A stretch of DNA of 64,000 bases from Rhodobacter capsulatus (GTDB lineage Bacteria > Pseudomonadota > Alphaproteobacteria > Rhodobacterales > Rhodobacteraceae), in contig NZ_QKZO01000011.1 in assembly GCF_003254295.1 (NCBI RefSeq), forward strand, positions 1 to 64,000. The letters are read 5' to 3'. Position 1 is the first letter of the stretch, and every line of letters starts with the position of its first letter. Positions 39,405-47,458 of this stretch are shown in pieces. A program made the position numbers and the translations under genes. The notes under the pieces are model-generated. The model did not search any database and had not been told where the DNA came from. It worked only from the letters and a program-made list of their open reading frames with translations.

Positions 39405-41377
39405 CGACCTTCCGCAACAGCTATCACTTCGTGCCCCGGGCGCCGAACGATGCGAAAGCGAAGGGGCGAACCCTGCCCGACAAAGCGCGTGACTTCGGGC
39501 TTCGCCCCGGGCACGAGGCCGAAGGTCACGCCATCTACGCCGCCGACGCCCATTCCGGACGCATCACCTGCACGGTAACCCTTGAATGCCCCACGATCAT
39601 CGGCGGCCAGCGCCTGAAAGGGGCCGACAACACATCTCCGGCCCGTGTCGCGCCGTTCCTTTTCGTTGGCAAACCGGCGATCCCGGCGTCCAGCCTCAAA
39701 GGGATGCTGTCGGTCATTGCCGAATCCGCCGCCCGCGCGCCTTATCGCGTTCTGCGCGACATGAACCTGACAGTTGCCTATTCCAAACGGGATCCAGAAG
39801 CGGGAAATGCACTCTTCACCGTTCGGCATCAGGTTCTGGACGGCAAAGCCAGCCGCAACCGCCCCAAGCTGAGCGCCGCCACTCAGATGCAAAGCAGCCG
39901 CGCCTATTTTGATCCCTCTCTGCTCCCGCTCGAGATCAAGAACCGGACCGTGTCGCGCGCGCTTGTCAACCCGGTCGAGTCGATGTTCGGATTTGTGGCC
40001 GAGGCGGAAAAGGGACAGGCAAACGCAGGACGCGGCAAACTGGTCAGTGCGGCGGGCAAGTTGCGGTTCAGCCACGCGCTGCCGGCGGGTGCATCGGCAG
40101 ACAAGGAGACATCCGAGTTCTTTCTGAAGGGCAATATCGATCCGAAGTTCGACAAGGTGCCCGATGGCGTCAAGCTCACCCTGCTGAAGGAACAGGGCGC
40201 ACCGATGAAGCCGCCAAAGCGCGTAAGCAACCCGCCGCGCCCGCCGCAGTTCCCGGACAAGAATTACGAAGAACTCAATTCAGCGACGCCGAATTTCTAT
40301 TTCTTCGAAAAGAACAACCCCAAGGCCTTCATCTCCAAGAAGGATTTCGCCACCAAGGGCCCCGAAACCTACGCCGCCCAAGGAGCGAAATTCTATTTGC
40401 ACACCTCTGGCACTCCTGTCAGCCAGCAGTGGAAATCGGTGGCCCCCGCGACCGGGACCGGTGTCGAGCGCAAGGCTGCGGCCGCCGTGCTCGCGCCGAA
40501 AAACACCTTTGAATTCCACATCGATTTCGACAATCTGACGCAGCACGAGTTGAACATCCTCTGCTTTGCCTTGCGCCCGAGCGAACGGTTCCGCCACAAG
40601 ATCGGGCTGGGCAAGGGGCTGGGTCTGGGCTCGATCTGCCTCGAGGTGACCGGGCTTGTCCTGATTGATCGCAACGAACGCTATCGGGCGGATACCCTTT
40701 TCGCGGCGGACCCTCGGGCGGGCTCTGCAACCGGGGCAGAGAGCGCCAAGCGCTTCGCCAAGGCACATTCCGATTGGCTGGAGGAAAACGACAAGGGCGC
40801 CAAGCGGGCACTTCTTGCCATTGGCGAGACGCATCGGTTTTGCGAGGGCGACCCGGAACCGGAGCCTGTTCTTTGGGTGCCGCTGACCGAGGAGAAGTAT
40901 CAGGCTGCGCAGCGCGGCGGCGCGGAGGCCGAGGATGAAAGTTTCGAATGGTTCACCAATAATGACCGTTCACGGGCGCAGAAACTGCCCCCCATTGGCG
41001 ACTCGGGTGTGCCGCTGCTCAAGACCAATTCTCGCCCGCCGAAACCGCCCAAGACCGGGGCGAACGCGGGGGCCGCGCGAAAGCCGCAGCAGGACAGCGC
41101 AGGTCGCGCCCCCGCGCAGGCGATCCGCCCCGAGACGCAACGCGATCCGGGCGAGCGTCGGGGGGTGCTGGCGTGGCATGTCGTGCCCGCGACGGGCACC
41201 GTTTTCGGCAAGGTGGTCGATGCGCAGACCGGGCAACGGTTTCACGTCATCCTGAAGCACTTGCAGGAGGCTGGTCTGGGCGCGGAAGACACCGGTGCCA
41301 CGGTAGTCTTCGTGCCTGACAAACGACCACCCAAGTCCGGACATGACCCCGCCGTCTGGAGAATTCGGAAGGCTTGA
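39401..41377 (+). CDS. RAMP protein of the TIGR03986 type with OB/cold-shock-like tail
   Basis: A 658-residue RAMP protein. The N-terminal unit has CTVTLECPTIIGG, then IPASSLKGMLSVIAESAAR (~105-120), the Cas7-like SSLKG motif. A later unit ends HKIGLGKGLGLGSI near residue 397, a glycine-rich loop. Residues 540-585 are a Pro/Lys-rich linker. The last 75 residues (RRGVLAWHVVP onward, with TVFGKVVDAQTGQRFHVILKHLQEAGL) look like a small OB or cold-shock-like fold. The layout fits the TIGR03986 family of type III-associated RAMPs. Last gene of the plus-strand effector operon; the ATG overlaps the previous stop (ATGA). A hairpin terminator follows at 41412. Confidence 0.78.
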   Translation: MTTFRNSYHFVPRAPNDAKAKGRTLPDKARDFGLRPGHEAEGHAIYAADAHSGRITCTVTLECPTIIGGQRLKGADNTSPARVAPFLFVGKPAIPASSLKGMLSVIAESAARAPYRVLRDMNLTVAYSKRDPEAGNALFTVRHQVLDGKASRNRPKLSAATQMQSSRAYFDPSLLPLEIKNRTVSRALVNPVESMFGFVAEAEKGQANAGRGKLVSAAGKLRFSHALPAGASADKETSEFFLKGNIDPKFDKVPDGVKLTLLKEQGAPMKPPKRVSNPPRPPQFPDKNYEELNSATPNFYFFEKNNPKAFISKKDFATKGPETYAAQGAKFYLHTSGTPVSQQWKSVAPATGTGVERKAAAAVLAPKNTFEFHIDFDNLTQHELNILCFALRPSERFRHKIGLGKGLGLGSICLEVTGLVLIDRNERYRADTLFAADPRAGSATGAESAKRFAKAHSDWLEENDKGAKRALLAIGETHRFCEGDPEPEPVLWVPLTEEKYQAAQRGGAEAEDESFEWFTNNDRSRAQKLPPIGDSGVPLLKTNSRPPKPPKTGANAGAARKPQQDSAGRAPAQAIRPETQRDPGERRGVLAWHVVPATGTVFGKVVDAQTGQRFHVILKHLQEAGLGAEDTGATVVFVPDKRPPKSGHDPAVWRIRKA

Positions 41378-41411
41378 GCCGCCGCAATCTCGGAGATTTG
41401 GTGCATATGAC

Positions 41412-41438
41412 AAAGGACGCCTTCGGGCGTCCTTTTCC
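41412..41438. terminator. Bidirectional rho-independent terminator
   Basis: Stem AAAGGACGCC / GGCGTCCTTT around a TTCG loop, followed by a short T-run. It lies between the end of the effector operon and the distal end of array 2, which are convergent, so it can stop both transcripts. Confidence 0.85.
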
Positions 41439-41451
41439 GTGTTGCACATAT

Positions 41452-41619
41452 GCCAAAACCGGCAGGGCCGCCGGACGCGGTGCCAGACAAAAGCGAACAC
41501 TTCCACGACTCGATCGAGTGCCAACCGGCAGGGCCGCCGGACGCGGTGCCAGACATCTTCAAAAACTTATGAGGCAGTAAAAGTGCCAACCGGCAGGGCC
41601 GCCGGACGCGGTGCCAGAC
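41452..41619 (-). CRISPR. CRISPR array 2: three repeats, two spacers
   Basis: 37-base repeats at 41452-41488 (degenerate outer end GCCAAAACCGG), 41518-41554 and 41583-41619; spacers of 29 and 28 bases. Plus-strand sense begins GTGCCAACCGGCAGGGCCGC and ends CGCGGTGCCAGAC, differing from array 1 at only two positions. The leader is on the right, so transcription is leftward, convergent with the RAMP operon. Confidence 0.92.
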
Positions 41620-41765
41620 TGAGCCTCTGGAAGGGCTTCGTCAAGAATGATTTTTTTTATCGCTTTTCCAATGGGTTCATGTTTTCATCATCAAGAATTG
41701 GGCCGGATTCATCCAATCCCCACTCAAGTCATTGGCGAACATGAAGAATAATCACTCCACTGGGT
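41620..41765 (-). promoter_or_regulatory. Leader of array 2 and upstream region of RT-cas1
   Basis: A 146-base leader starting TGAGCCTCTGGAAGGGCTTC next to the repeat and ending CACTCCACTGGGT (41753-41765), 7 bases before the RT-cas1 ATG. Shares CTTTTCCAATGGGT with leader 1's ATTTTCCAATGGGT at about the same distance from the repeat. Confidence 0.8.
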
Positions 41766-41772
41766 TCCTTGC

Positions 41773-43791
41773 ATGAGAATGTTCGACGCTGCCACCTCGG
41801 TGCCCGCGCTGACCGAGGCCTGGATCAAGACCCTGCGCAAGGGCGGTGGGCCGGGGGGCGATGGCGAAACCATCGCGCATTTCGCCCGGCAGGCCGAATT
41901 TCGCCTTGCCCGGCTTGCGCATGAATTGCAGGCTGACCTGTATCGCCCCGGCCCGCTGCGGCAGATTTCGGTGCCCAAGCGCAAGGGCGAGGGGATGCGG
42001 GTGCTCTCGATCCCCTGCGTGGTCGATCGCATCGCGCAACGGGCCACTGCGGCGGTGCTCTCGGCCGCGCTGGAGCCGCAGTTTTCCGATGCCAGTTTCG
42101 GCTATCGCCCCGGCCGTTCGGTGGCGCAGGCGGTGGCGCGGGTCGATGCGCTGCGCCGGCAGGGGTTCACCTGGGTCGTCGATGCCGACATCAAGGCGTT
42201 TTTCGACAGTGTTCCTCATGCCCCGCTTGCCGCGCGGCTGCACGCCGCCGGGATCGAGCCGCAACTGATCGAGCTGATCGACCTTTGGCTGGACAGCTTT
42301 TCCGCCGAGGGGGTGGGGCTGGCGCAGGGCTCGCCAATCTCGCCGGTGCTGGCCAATTTGCATCTTGATGCGCTTGATGACAGTTTCGGGCCGCGCGGGT
42401 CGGTGCGGATCGTGCGCTTTGCCGATGATTTCGTGCTGCTGACCCGTTGCCGTCCGGGGGCCGAGGCGGCGCTGGCCAAGGCGCGTGACCAGTTGGCCGA
42501 GGCGGGGCTGCGGCTCAATCTCGCGAAAACCCGGATCGTGCCTTATGATCAGGCCTTGCGCTTTCTGGGCCATCTGTTCGTGCGCGGCATGGTTCTGCCC
42601 GAGGGCGACGACGAGGAGCCCGCCGAACCCACGCGTGCCCTGACCTATGGGGGTGTGCCCCCGGAAGAAGAGGCCGCGGCGCAGGCGGTGCTGCGGGGCG
42701 AAGAGCCCGAGGCGCCGCCCGAAGATCCCGCGCCGATCCTGCCCGAGGAGATCGAGGCGGACGATCTGTCCCCCGGTCAGGTGCCGCTTTATCTTTTCGA
42801 GCCGGGCTATCGGCTGGTGGCCGAGCGCGAGGGGTTTACGGTGATCGGCCATGGCCGGGCGCGGCTGCGGCTGCCCGCTACGATGATCTCGCGCATCGAT
42901 CTGGGGGCCGAGGTCGAGGCCGAGGATGCGGCGCTGCGCCTTGCCGCCGCGCATGGCATACCGGTGGCGCTGTTGAACGAGGCCGGGCTGCCGCAATCGG
43001 TGCTGATGCCCACGCTTTCGGGGGATGCGGCGCTGCACATGGCGCAGGCGCGGCTGGCGCTGGATCCGGTCCGGGCAGCGGACCTCGCATCGCTTCTGGT
43101 GGCGGGCCGCATCCGCAATGCGCAGGCGCTGCTCAAACGGCTTAACCGGCGCCGTGCCGATGCGGAGGTCGATCAAGCCTGTGAGCGGCTCAAGTCCCAG
43201 TGGCGCAAGCTCGAGGTGCCGCGCCCGCTGGCCGATGTCCGCGCGATCGAGGCCGAGGCGGCGCGCAGCTATTGGCCCGCGCTGTCGGCCTGTCTTGAAC
43301 ACGGCTTCGCGCTGCCCTCGCGCCGCGATCCGGGGCGGGCGACGGCGGTCAATGCCGTGCTTGACTACACCGCCGCCCTGCTGACGCGCGACATGCGCGC
43401 CGCCGTGTTGCGGGCGCGGCTGCATCCGGGCTTTGGCGTGCTGCATGTGGCCAGCGACGGTCACGATGCCTGTGTCTATGACCTGATCGAGCCGTTCCGG
43501 GCGCCGCTGGCCGAGGCGCTGACGGTTTACCTGCTGAACAACCGCATCCTGAAAGCCGAGGATTTCCACCTCGAGCCGCCCAAATCCGCCCGCGCGCATG
43601 GGGTGCGGCTTTTGCCCGCCGCCGGGCGCAAGCTGGTGCAGGGCTACGAGGCCTGGGTGGCGCGGGCGATCATCGACCCGGTCGCGGGCCACCGCACCAC
43701 CTGGCGCAGCCTGATCGGGGCCGAGGCCCGCCGCTTTGCCCGAATGGCGCAGGATGGCACCCCCTGGACCCCCTACAGGATGAAGCACTGA
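41773..43791 (+). CDS. cas1: Reverse transcriptase-Cas1 fusion
   Basis: A 672-residue adaptation protein. Residues ~15-280 are a group-II-intron-like reverse transcriptase: VDADIKAFFDSV (Asp139), QGSPISPVLANL, and the catalytic box FADD at 216-219. An acidic Pro-rich linker (280-330) leads to Cas1 (330-660), with presumed metal ligands Glu493 in AIEAEAARSYW, His in GFGVLH and Asp in YDLIEPFR. All catalytic residues look intact. RT-Cas1 proteins can acquire spacers from RNA by reverse transcription. No Cas6 domain is fused. Cas2 follows after two bases. The start lies 7 bases beyond the leader motif. Confidence 0.95.
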   Translation: MRMFDAATSVPALTEAWIKTLRKGGGPGGDGETIAHFARQAEFRLARLAHELQADLYRPGPLRQISVPKRKGEGMRVLSIPCVVDRIAQRATAAVLSAALEPQFSDASFGYRPGRSVAQAVARVDALRRQGFTWVVDADIKAFFDSVPHAPLAARLHAAGIEPQLIELIDLWLDSFSAEGVGLAQGSPISPVLANLHLDALDDSFGPRGSVRIVRFADDFVLLTRCRPGAEAALAKARDQLAEAGLRLNLAKTRIVPYDQALRFLGHLFVRGMVLPEGDDEEPAEPTRALTYGGVPPEEEAAAQAVLRGEEPEAPPEDPAPILPEEIEADDLSPGQVPLYLFEPGYRLVAEREGFTVIGHGRARLRLPATMISRIDLGAEVEAEDAALRLAAAHGIPVALLNEAGLPQSVLMPTLSGDAALHMAQARLALDPVRAADLASLLVAGRIRNAQALLKRLNRRRADAEVDQACERLKSQWRKLEVPRPLADVRAIEAEAARSYWPALSACLEHGFALPSRRDPGRATAVNAVLDYTAALLTRDMRAAVLRARLHPGFGVLHVASDGHDACVYDLIEPFRAPLAEALTVYLLNNRILKAEDFHLEPPKSARAHGVRLLPAAGRKLVQGYEAWVARAIIDPVAGHRTTWRSLIGAEARRFARMAQDGTPWTPYRMKH

Positions 43792-43793
43792 CC

Positions 43794-44081
43794 ATGGCCG
43801 ACCGTCCGCAATTGCGTCTGATTGTTTACGACATCGCCAGCGACCGGCGCCGCCGCAAGGTGGTGGCGTTGCTCGAGCCACGTGCGGCGCGGGTGCAGGA
43901 AAGCGTGTTCGAGGCGCGGCTGAGCCAGGCGCAACTGACCCGCCTGCGCGTCAAGCTGGAGGCGGTGATTGCCCCCGAGGATTCGCTGCGCATCTATACC
44001 GTCCCCGATGCCGCCCTGCGCCGCTGCCACATTCAGGGCGGGCCGATGCTGGCAGACGGGGCACGGTTCTGGCTGATTTGA
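43794..44081 (+). CDS. cas2: Cas2
   Basis: A 95-residue protein with the Cas2 ferredoxin-like fold. LRLIVYDIASDRRRRKV contains the conserved early Asp; the strand/helix QESVFEARLSQAQLTRL and the C-terminal strand DSLRIYTV follow. It forms the structural core of the Cas1-Cas2 integrase. Directly downstream of RT-cas1 (two-base gap); its stop is eight bases from the leader motif of array 3. Confidence 0.95.
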   Translation: MADRPQLRLIVYDIASDRRRRKVVALLEPRAARVQESVFEARLSQAQLTRLRVKLEAVIAPEDSLRIYTVPDAALRRCHIQGGPMLADGARFWLI

Positions 44082-44089
44082 TCGCCGGG

Positions 44090-44234
44090 ACCCAGTGGAG
44101 TGGCGAAAGTTTATCTATCACAGTGGGTTAGGCAATGTCCGTGGGAATTATGTAATCCGCCTCACAGCGAAATGCCTAACCTAGTGGAAAGTGGCCAAAA
44201 AATCCCTTGTTGACAGAGGGCTTCCAGAGGCTCA
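44090..44234 (+). promoter_or_regulatory. Leader of array 3
   Basis: A 145-base leader in inverse orientation to leaders 1 and 2. It begins with the complement of CACTCCACTGGGT (44090-44102) and ends GGCTTCCAGAGGCTCA at the first repeat. The ACATAATTCC complement at 44144-44153 is 41 bases from the motif, exactly as in leader 1. Confidence 0.8.
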
Positions 44235-44469
44235 GTCTGGCACCATGTCCGGCGGCCCTGCCGGTTGGCACGTGACCGTCGCCATCAGAACGCCCCCGTT
44301 CGTCTGGCACCATGTCCGGCGGCCCTGCCGGTTGGCACAATATCAGTGACCCCCCGACATCAGTTTTGTCTGGCACCACGTCCGGCGGCCCTGCCGGTTG
44401 GCACCCACGGGTTGCTCTCCAGGCCTGTGTTGGTCTGGCACCGCGTCCGGCGGCCCTGCCGATGATGCG
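44235..44469 (+). CRISPR. CRISPR array 3: four repeats, three spacers
   Basis: 37-base repeats at 44235-44271, 44302-44338, 44368-44404 and 44433-44469; spacers of 30, 29 and 28 bases. Sense strand begins GTCTGGCACCATGTCCGGCG and ends CCCTGCCGGTTGGCAC. Middle variation is AT/AC/GC at two positions. The last repeat is degenerate at its outer end (GATGATGCG). Leader on the left; transcription rightward, ending 34 bases before the DHH gene's stop, which is convergent. Confidence 0.95.
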
Positions 44470-44503
44470 GAGTGCGTACGGTGATCTGAGGGAAAGGCCC
44501 GGC

Positions 44504-45274
44504 TCAGCCGAGAGCGGCGAGAAGCGCGGGCAAGGGGGGGCTGGCGGCAAGGCCCCAAAATCCGCGCCGGGGCAATTCGCCACCGCGCCAGCCGCCGGGA
44601 AAGGCCGCATCGAGCCGCGCGATCCGCGCGCCCGCGCCAAAGAATTGCACCGTATCCGGGCACAGGATCAGAAGATCGCGCCGATCCCCCGCCGCCACCA
44701 GCGGATCTGCCACCGTTGCGGTGCGCCCATGCGGCAGGGTGATCACGATCAGACTGCCCGCCAGCGCGGTCTCGGCCTGCGCCAGCGCCGCAAGGCCCTG
44801 CGCCTCTTCCTCAGCGGTGATGCCCTGCGCCTGCCGATCGCGGCGGCGGATTTCGGCGATCTCGGCGGTCGTGGCGCCGAACCGCTCCAGCGCCGGAATG
44901 TGGCCGATATCATTGGCGGCAACCAGTTCGAAATCCCGCGTCCAAAGGCTTTCGGGCAGATCGAGCAGCGTAAAGACCTGTCGCAGCGCCGCCGGTTCGG
45001 CGCTGCGGGGCCCGTGGTGGTCGATCTCGAAACAGCCGGGGGGCAGGGGCATGTCGCACGTCAGTTCCACCAGCACCGGGCTCAACCCGCGCGCCGCCGC
45101 CGCCGCGATTTCGCTGCGGTAATCCGAGGCCCGTGCGCCCCAGGGCAGGCCCTTGTCGCAAATCTCGGCCACGCGCGGATCGCCCGCGCTCTGCCGTTCG
45201 TGCAGCAGTTCCGCAATGGTGACCATTTCCAGATCATGGCCACCCAGAAAAAACACGTAGCGCGGCGGGATCAT
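44504..45274 (-). CDS. DHH-type phosphodiesterase, NrN-like (CRISPR accessory)
   Basis: A 256-residue protein. DHH-superfamily metal motifs: GGHDLEM (His13, Asp14, Glu16; motif I-like), IDHHG (Asp85-His86-His87) and AANDIGH (Asp122); the C-terminal GGWRGGELPRRGFWG resembles the DHHA1 Gly-rich substrate loop. It overlaps the CorA-like gene by 4 bases (ATGA), so effector and enzyme are co-produced. In the B. fragilis type III-B system a DHH enzyme (NrN) degrades SAM-AMP, the activator of a CorA effector. The same pairing here suggests it clears the second messenger made by Cas10. Motif I departs from the textbook HxxxDxD, so activity should be tested. Transcribed toward array 3. Confidence 0.78.
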   Translation of the reverse strand: MIPPRYVFFLGGHDLEMVTIAELLHERQSAGDPRVAEICDKGLPWGARASDYRSEIAAAAARGLSPVLVELTCDMPLPPGCFEIDHHGPRSAEPAALRQVFTLLDLPESLWTRDFELVAANDIGHIPALERFGATTAEIAEIRRRDRQAQGITAEEEAQGLAALAQAETALAGSLIVITLPHGRTATVADPLVAAGDRRDLLILCPDTVQFFGAGARIARLDAAFPGGWRGGELPRRGFWGLAASPPLPALLAALG

Positions 45275-47223
45275 CGCGGCCAGACCGCGACCGAGGCCAG
45301 CGCCGCGCCCAGAAAGAACAGCACGGCGAGCCCCCTGCGCACAAAGGCCTCGGCGGGCCGTATGCGGCGGTGATCGGTGCCGGTGCGCACGGCGATGGCA
45401 TGCGAGAGGATCCAGGCAAGGCCCGCCGCAGCCAACAGGCCGAAGCCGAAAGTCGTGACATGCATGATGGGCTTGTCAGAGGGGGAGGGCATTTTGAACA
45501 GCCCCTCGATCAGGCTTTCGGTGCTCAGGATGTTCATCGAGAAAAAGCCCATCACCAGCGCGATGACCACGCCGAGGCTGGCGATGATGTTCAACCGCTC
45601 TGCCGCTTCGGTGGCATGGCGGGCCTCGCGGCCCTGACGCTCCGCCTCGCGGGAGGACAGGAAGGCGACGGCGGTTTCCAGCTCGGATTTGATGTCGGCA
45701 AACATCGCGTCGAGCCGCATCACCCCGCGCAGTCGGGCATAAAGCTCGCCTGCCTGCAATTGCCCCGAGACGCCGGTGAAGCGGAAACGATGGACGTAAT
45801 GCAGGAAGTCGCGTTCGATATCCTGCAGACCGGTGGAAAGTGCGGGTTCTGACCGGGTTCTGTCAAAGCGCGCGACGGCACGGGTGATGCGCGAGGACAG
45901 GCCCAGCATCATCGCCTTGTCGATCACCTGCAGAAGGAACATCTGATAATAGTGTCGCTGCATATGGACTTCGAGGGTTTCGGCATAGTCGTTGCCCTCG
46001 GCATATGTCACTGCGGTCATCGCGTAATCGCACATCAGATACCGCGTGCAGGGAACAGGTTTTCCATTCTCCTCCAGTTCCTTCGCGTGGTGAAAGCGGT
46101 CGTAGCAATGCCCCTCGAAGCCATTGCGCAAGAAGGCCTCGGCATAAGGGAAGGGGCTTTTGCCGGGTTGCTCGACGAAGGCCAGCCGCATCCAATGGCC
46201 GTCGGAGAGCGCGTAATAATCGGCGCGGCTCCGCAAGATGACCGTGGTCATCAGCGGTAGCCGGTCATCGGAAAGATGCCGCCAGCGAAAGCCGCCGCGC
46301 GCGGCGCAAAGCGGCATGCGTTCGGTGTTTTCTTCGTCTCCGTTCAACAGCCAGCGCCAGTGCCGGGCGGGCAGAATACGGCGATCCTCCGGCGGGGTTT
46401 CGAGCAGTGTGGAATAGGGGGTGCGGGTCCGGACGTGCTTGCGTTCCGAAGGCGGGGCAGCCTCTGCGGGCACAGAGCGAAATTCCACCCCTTCGTCGCT
46501 GGGCAGGAAGGCGCAGGATGTGCCGTCTTGCAGGTGCCAAGCGACGCTGTCGGGCAGGCCGCGCGGCCCGATGGTTGTGTTATGGTTCGCGAAATAGGGA
46601 ATGTGCGACCGACGCATGCTTTCGTTGAAGCGCAGGACATCCTTCAGGTTAAGATCTGCGGCCGCTTCGGCACGGCATTGCAGCGCGACGACCGCGATGC
46701 CGCCCGAGAGCAGATAAAGGTTCAGTCGCTCGACGGCGAAACGGCGCGGGGCCGTCCAGTCGAAGAACTTCACATCGGCGGCACGGATGTCGCTACGCTG
46801 GAACAGGCGCAACGGGCCGGCCCCAGGACCACCGGTCTTGCCGAAAAGCGCGCGCTGAACGAAGTCGTGGAAATAGGCGAATTCGCCATAGGCCAGGGCC
46901 ATCGCGTTGTTCTGCTCGGTTGCGGCTGCGAGACCGCCATCCGAGGCACAAGATGCAGGCCCCGCGGGGTCGGGCAGGGGCAAATGCAACAAACCGTCGT
47001 CAACCCTCTTCCAAGGCGACCCCTCGGGGCAAAGCCACTTTTCCTGTGCTTGCAAGAAGGCCGCGTTGTCGAAAGCCGCATCCGTTTCTCGGTCGCTGAT
47101 CTCGAGCGTCAACGGCCAGAAGAAAGTCGTCCGAAGCTGCGAAATCTGGATATCATCAAGCGCGGTGACGCCGCCCGTATTAAGGTCGGAAGCCTTTTCC
47201 CCAGTGGTGATGTTTTCTGACAA
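45271..47223 (-). CDS. CorA-like membrane effector associated with type III CRISPR
   Basis: A 650-residue protein. A long soluble N-terminal region (1-480) is followed by a helical stalk (ADIKSELETAVAFLSSREAERQ) and hydrophobic helices at roughly 540-565, 585-610 and 628-648. The first ends GFFSMNI, a variant of the CorA GMN selectivity motif (SMN here). CorA channels normally carry Mg2+; CRISPR-associated members instead act as membrane effectors opened by a nucleotide signal (SAM-AMP in B. fragilis). It is the first gene of a two-gene minus-strand operon with the DHH enzyme. The large N-terminal domain would be the sensor. A third hydrophobic helix is unusual for CorA. Confidence 0.8.
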   Translation of the reverse strand: MSENITTGEKASDLNTGGVTALDDIQISQLRTTFFWPLTLEISDRETDAAFDNAAFLQAQEKWLCPEGSPWKRVDDGLLHLPLPDPAGPASCASDGGLAAATEQNNAMALAYGEFAYFHDFVQRALFGKTGGPGAGPLRLFQRSDIRAADVKFFDWTAPRRFAVERLNLYLLSGGIAVVALQCRAEAAADLNLKDVLRFNESMRRSHIPYFANHNTTIGPRGLPDSVAWHLQDGTSCAFLPSDEGVEFRSVPAEAAPPSERKHVRTRTPYSTLLETPPEDRRILPARHWRWLLNGDEENTERMPLCAARGGFRWRHLSDDRLPLMTTVILRSRADYYALSDGHWMRLAFVEQPGKSPFPYAEAFLRNGFEGHCYDRFHHAKELEENGKPVPCTRYLMCDYAMTAVTYAEGNDYAETLEVHMQRHYYQMFLLQVIDKAMMLGLSSRITRAVARFDRTRSEPALSTGLQDIERDFLHYVHRFRFTGVSGQLQAGELYARLRGVMRLDAMFADIKSELETAVAFLSSREAERQGREARHATEAAERLNIIASLGVVIALVMGFFSMNILSTESLIEGLFKMPSPSDKPIMHVTTFGFGLLAAAGLAWILSHAIAVRTGTDHRRIRPAEAFVRRGLAVLFFLGAALASVAVWPR

Positions 47224-47387
47224 GCATGTACCTTACGCTGCAAACCAACGAGACGCAGTTGCGTTTGAGGAATCCTCAGAATCTTGACGCATTTGACCCC
47301 ACTTTCGGCAAGGGGCGCTCAGATATCAAGCTGCGTTCTGCAACTGCGGCAAGTTGAGCGCCCTTGAGAGTGTAAAACAGTGTTGTG

Positions 47388-47406
47388 ATCCTGCCCCCGC
47401 AACCAA
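47388..47406 (+). other. Right attachment site (attR) core
   Basis: ATCCTGCCCCCGCAACCAA, identical to 292-310. No tRNA structure precedes it, so it is the displaced 3' end of tRNA-fMet at the right edge of the island. Confidence 0.85.
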
Positions 47407-47433
47407 AATCTACTAGCTAGATCAACTACATGC

Positions 47434-47458
47434 GCCCCGCCATCCAGCGGGGCTTTTT
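47434..47458 (+). terminator. Rho-independent terminator, probably of the rrn/tRNA-fMet transcript
   Basis: Stem GCCCCGC / GCGGGGC around CATCCA, followed by TTTTT. It lies 27 bases beyond attR, where the native tRNA-fMet terminator would stand before the island inserted. Confidence 0.85.

Noticed and set aside
44090-44469. tracrRNA-like anti-repeat
   Set aside because: The inverted repeats are a genuine array with its own leader in opposite orientation; type III systems need no tracrRNA.
34109-47223. Csm6/Csx1/Can1-type CARF effector
   Set aside because: Looked for in the CRISPR locus; none of the proteins shows a CARF-HEPN layout. CorA plus DHH are the only accessory proteins.
45271-47223. 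Housekeeping magnesium transporter
   Set aside because: Large N-terminal region, SMN instead of GMN, overlap with a DHH gene and position inside the island argue for a CRISPR effector.
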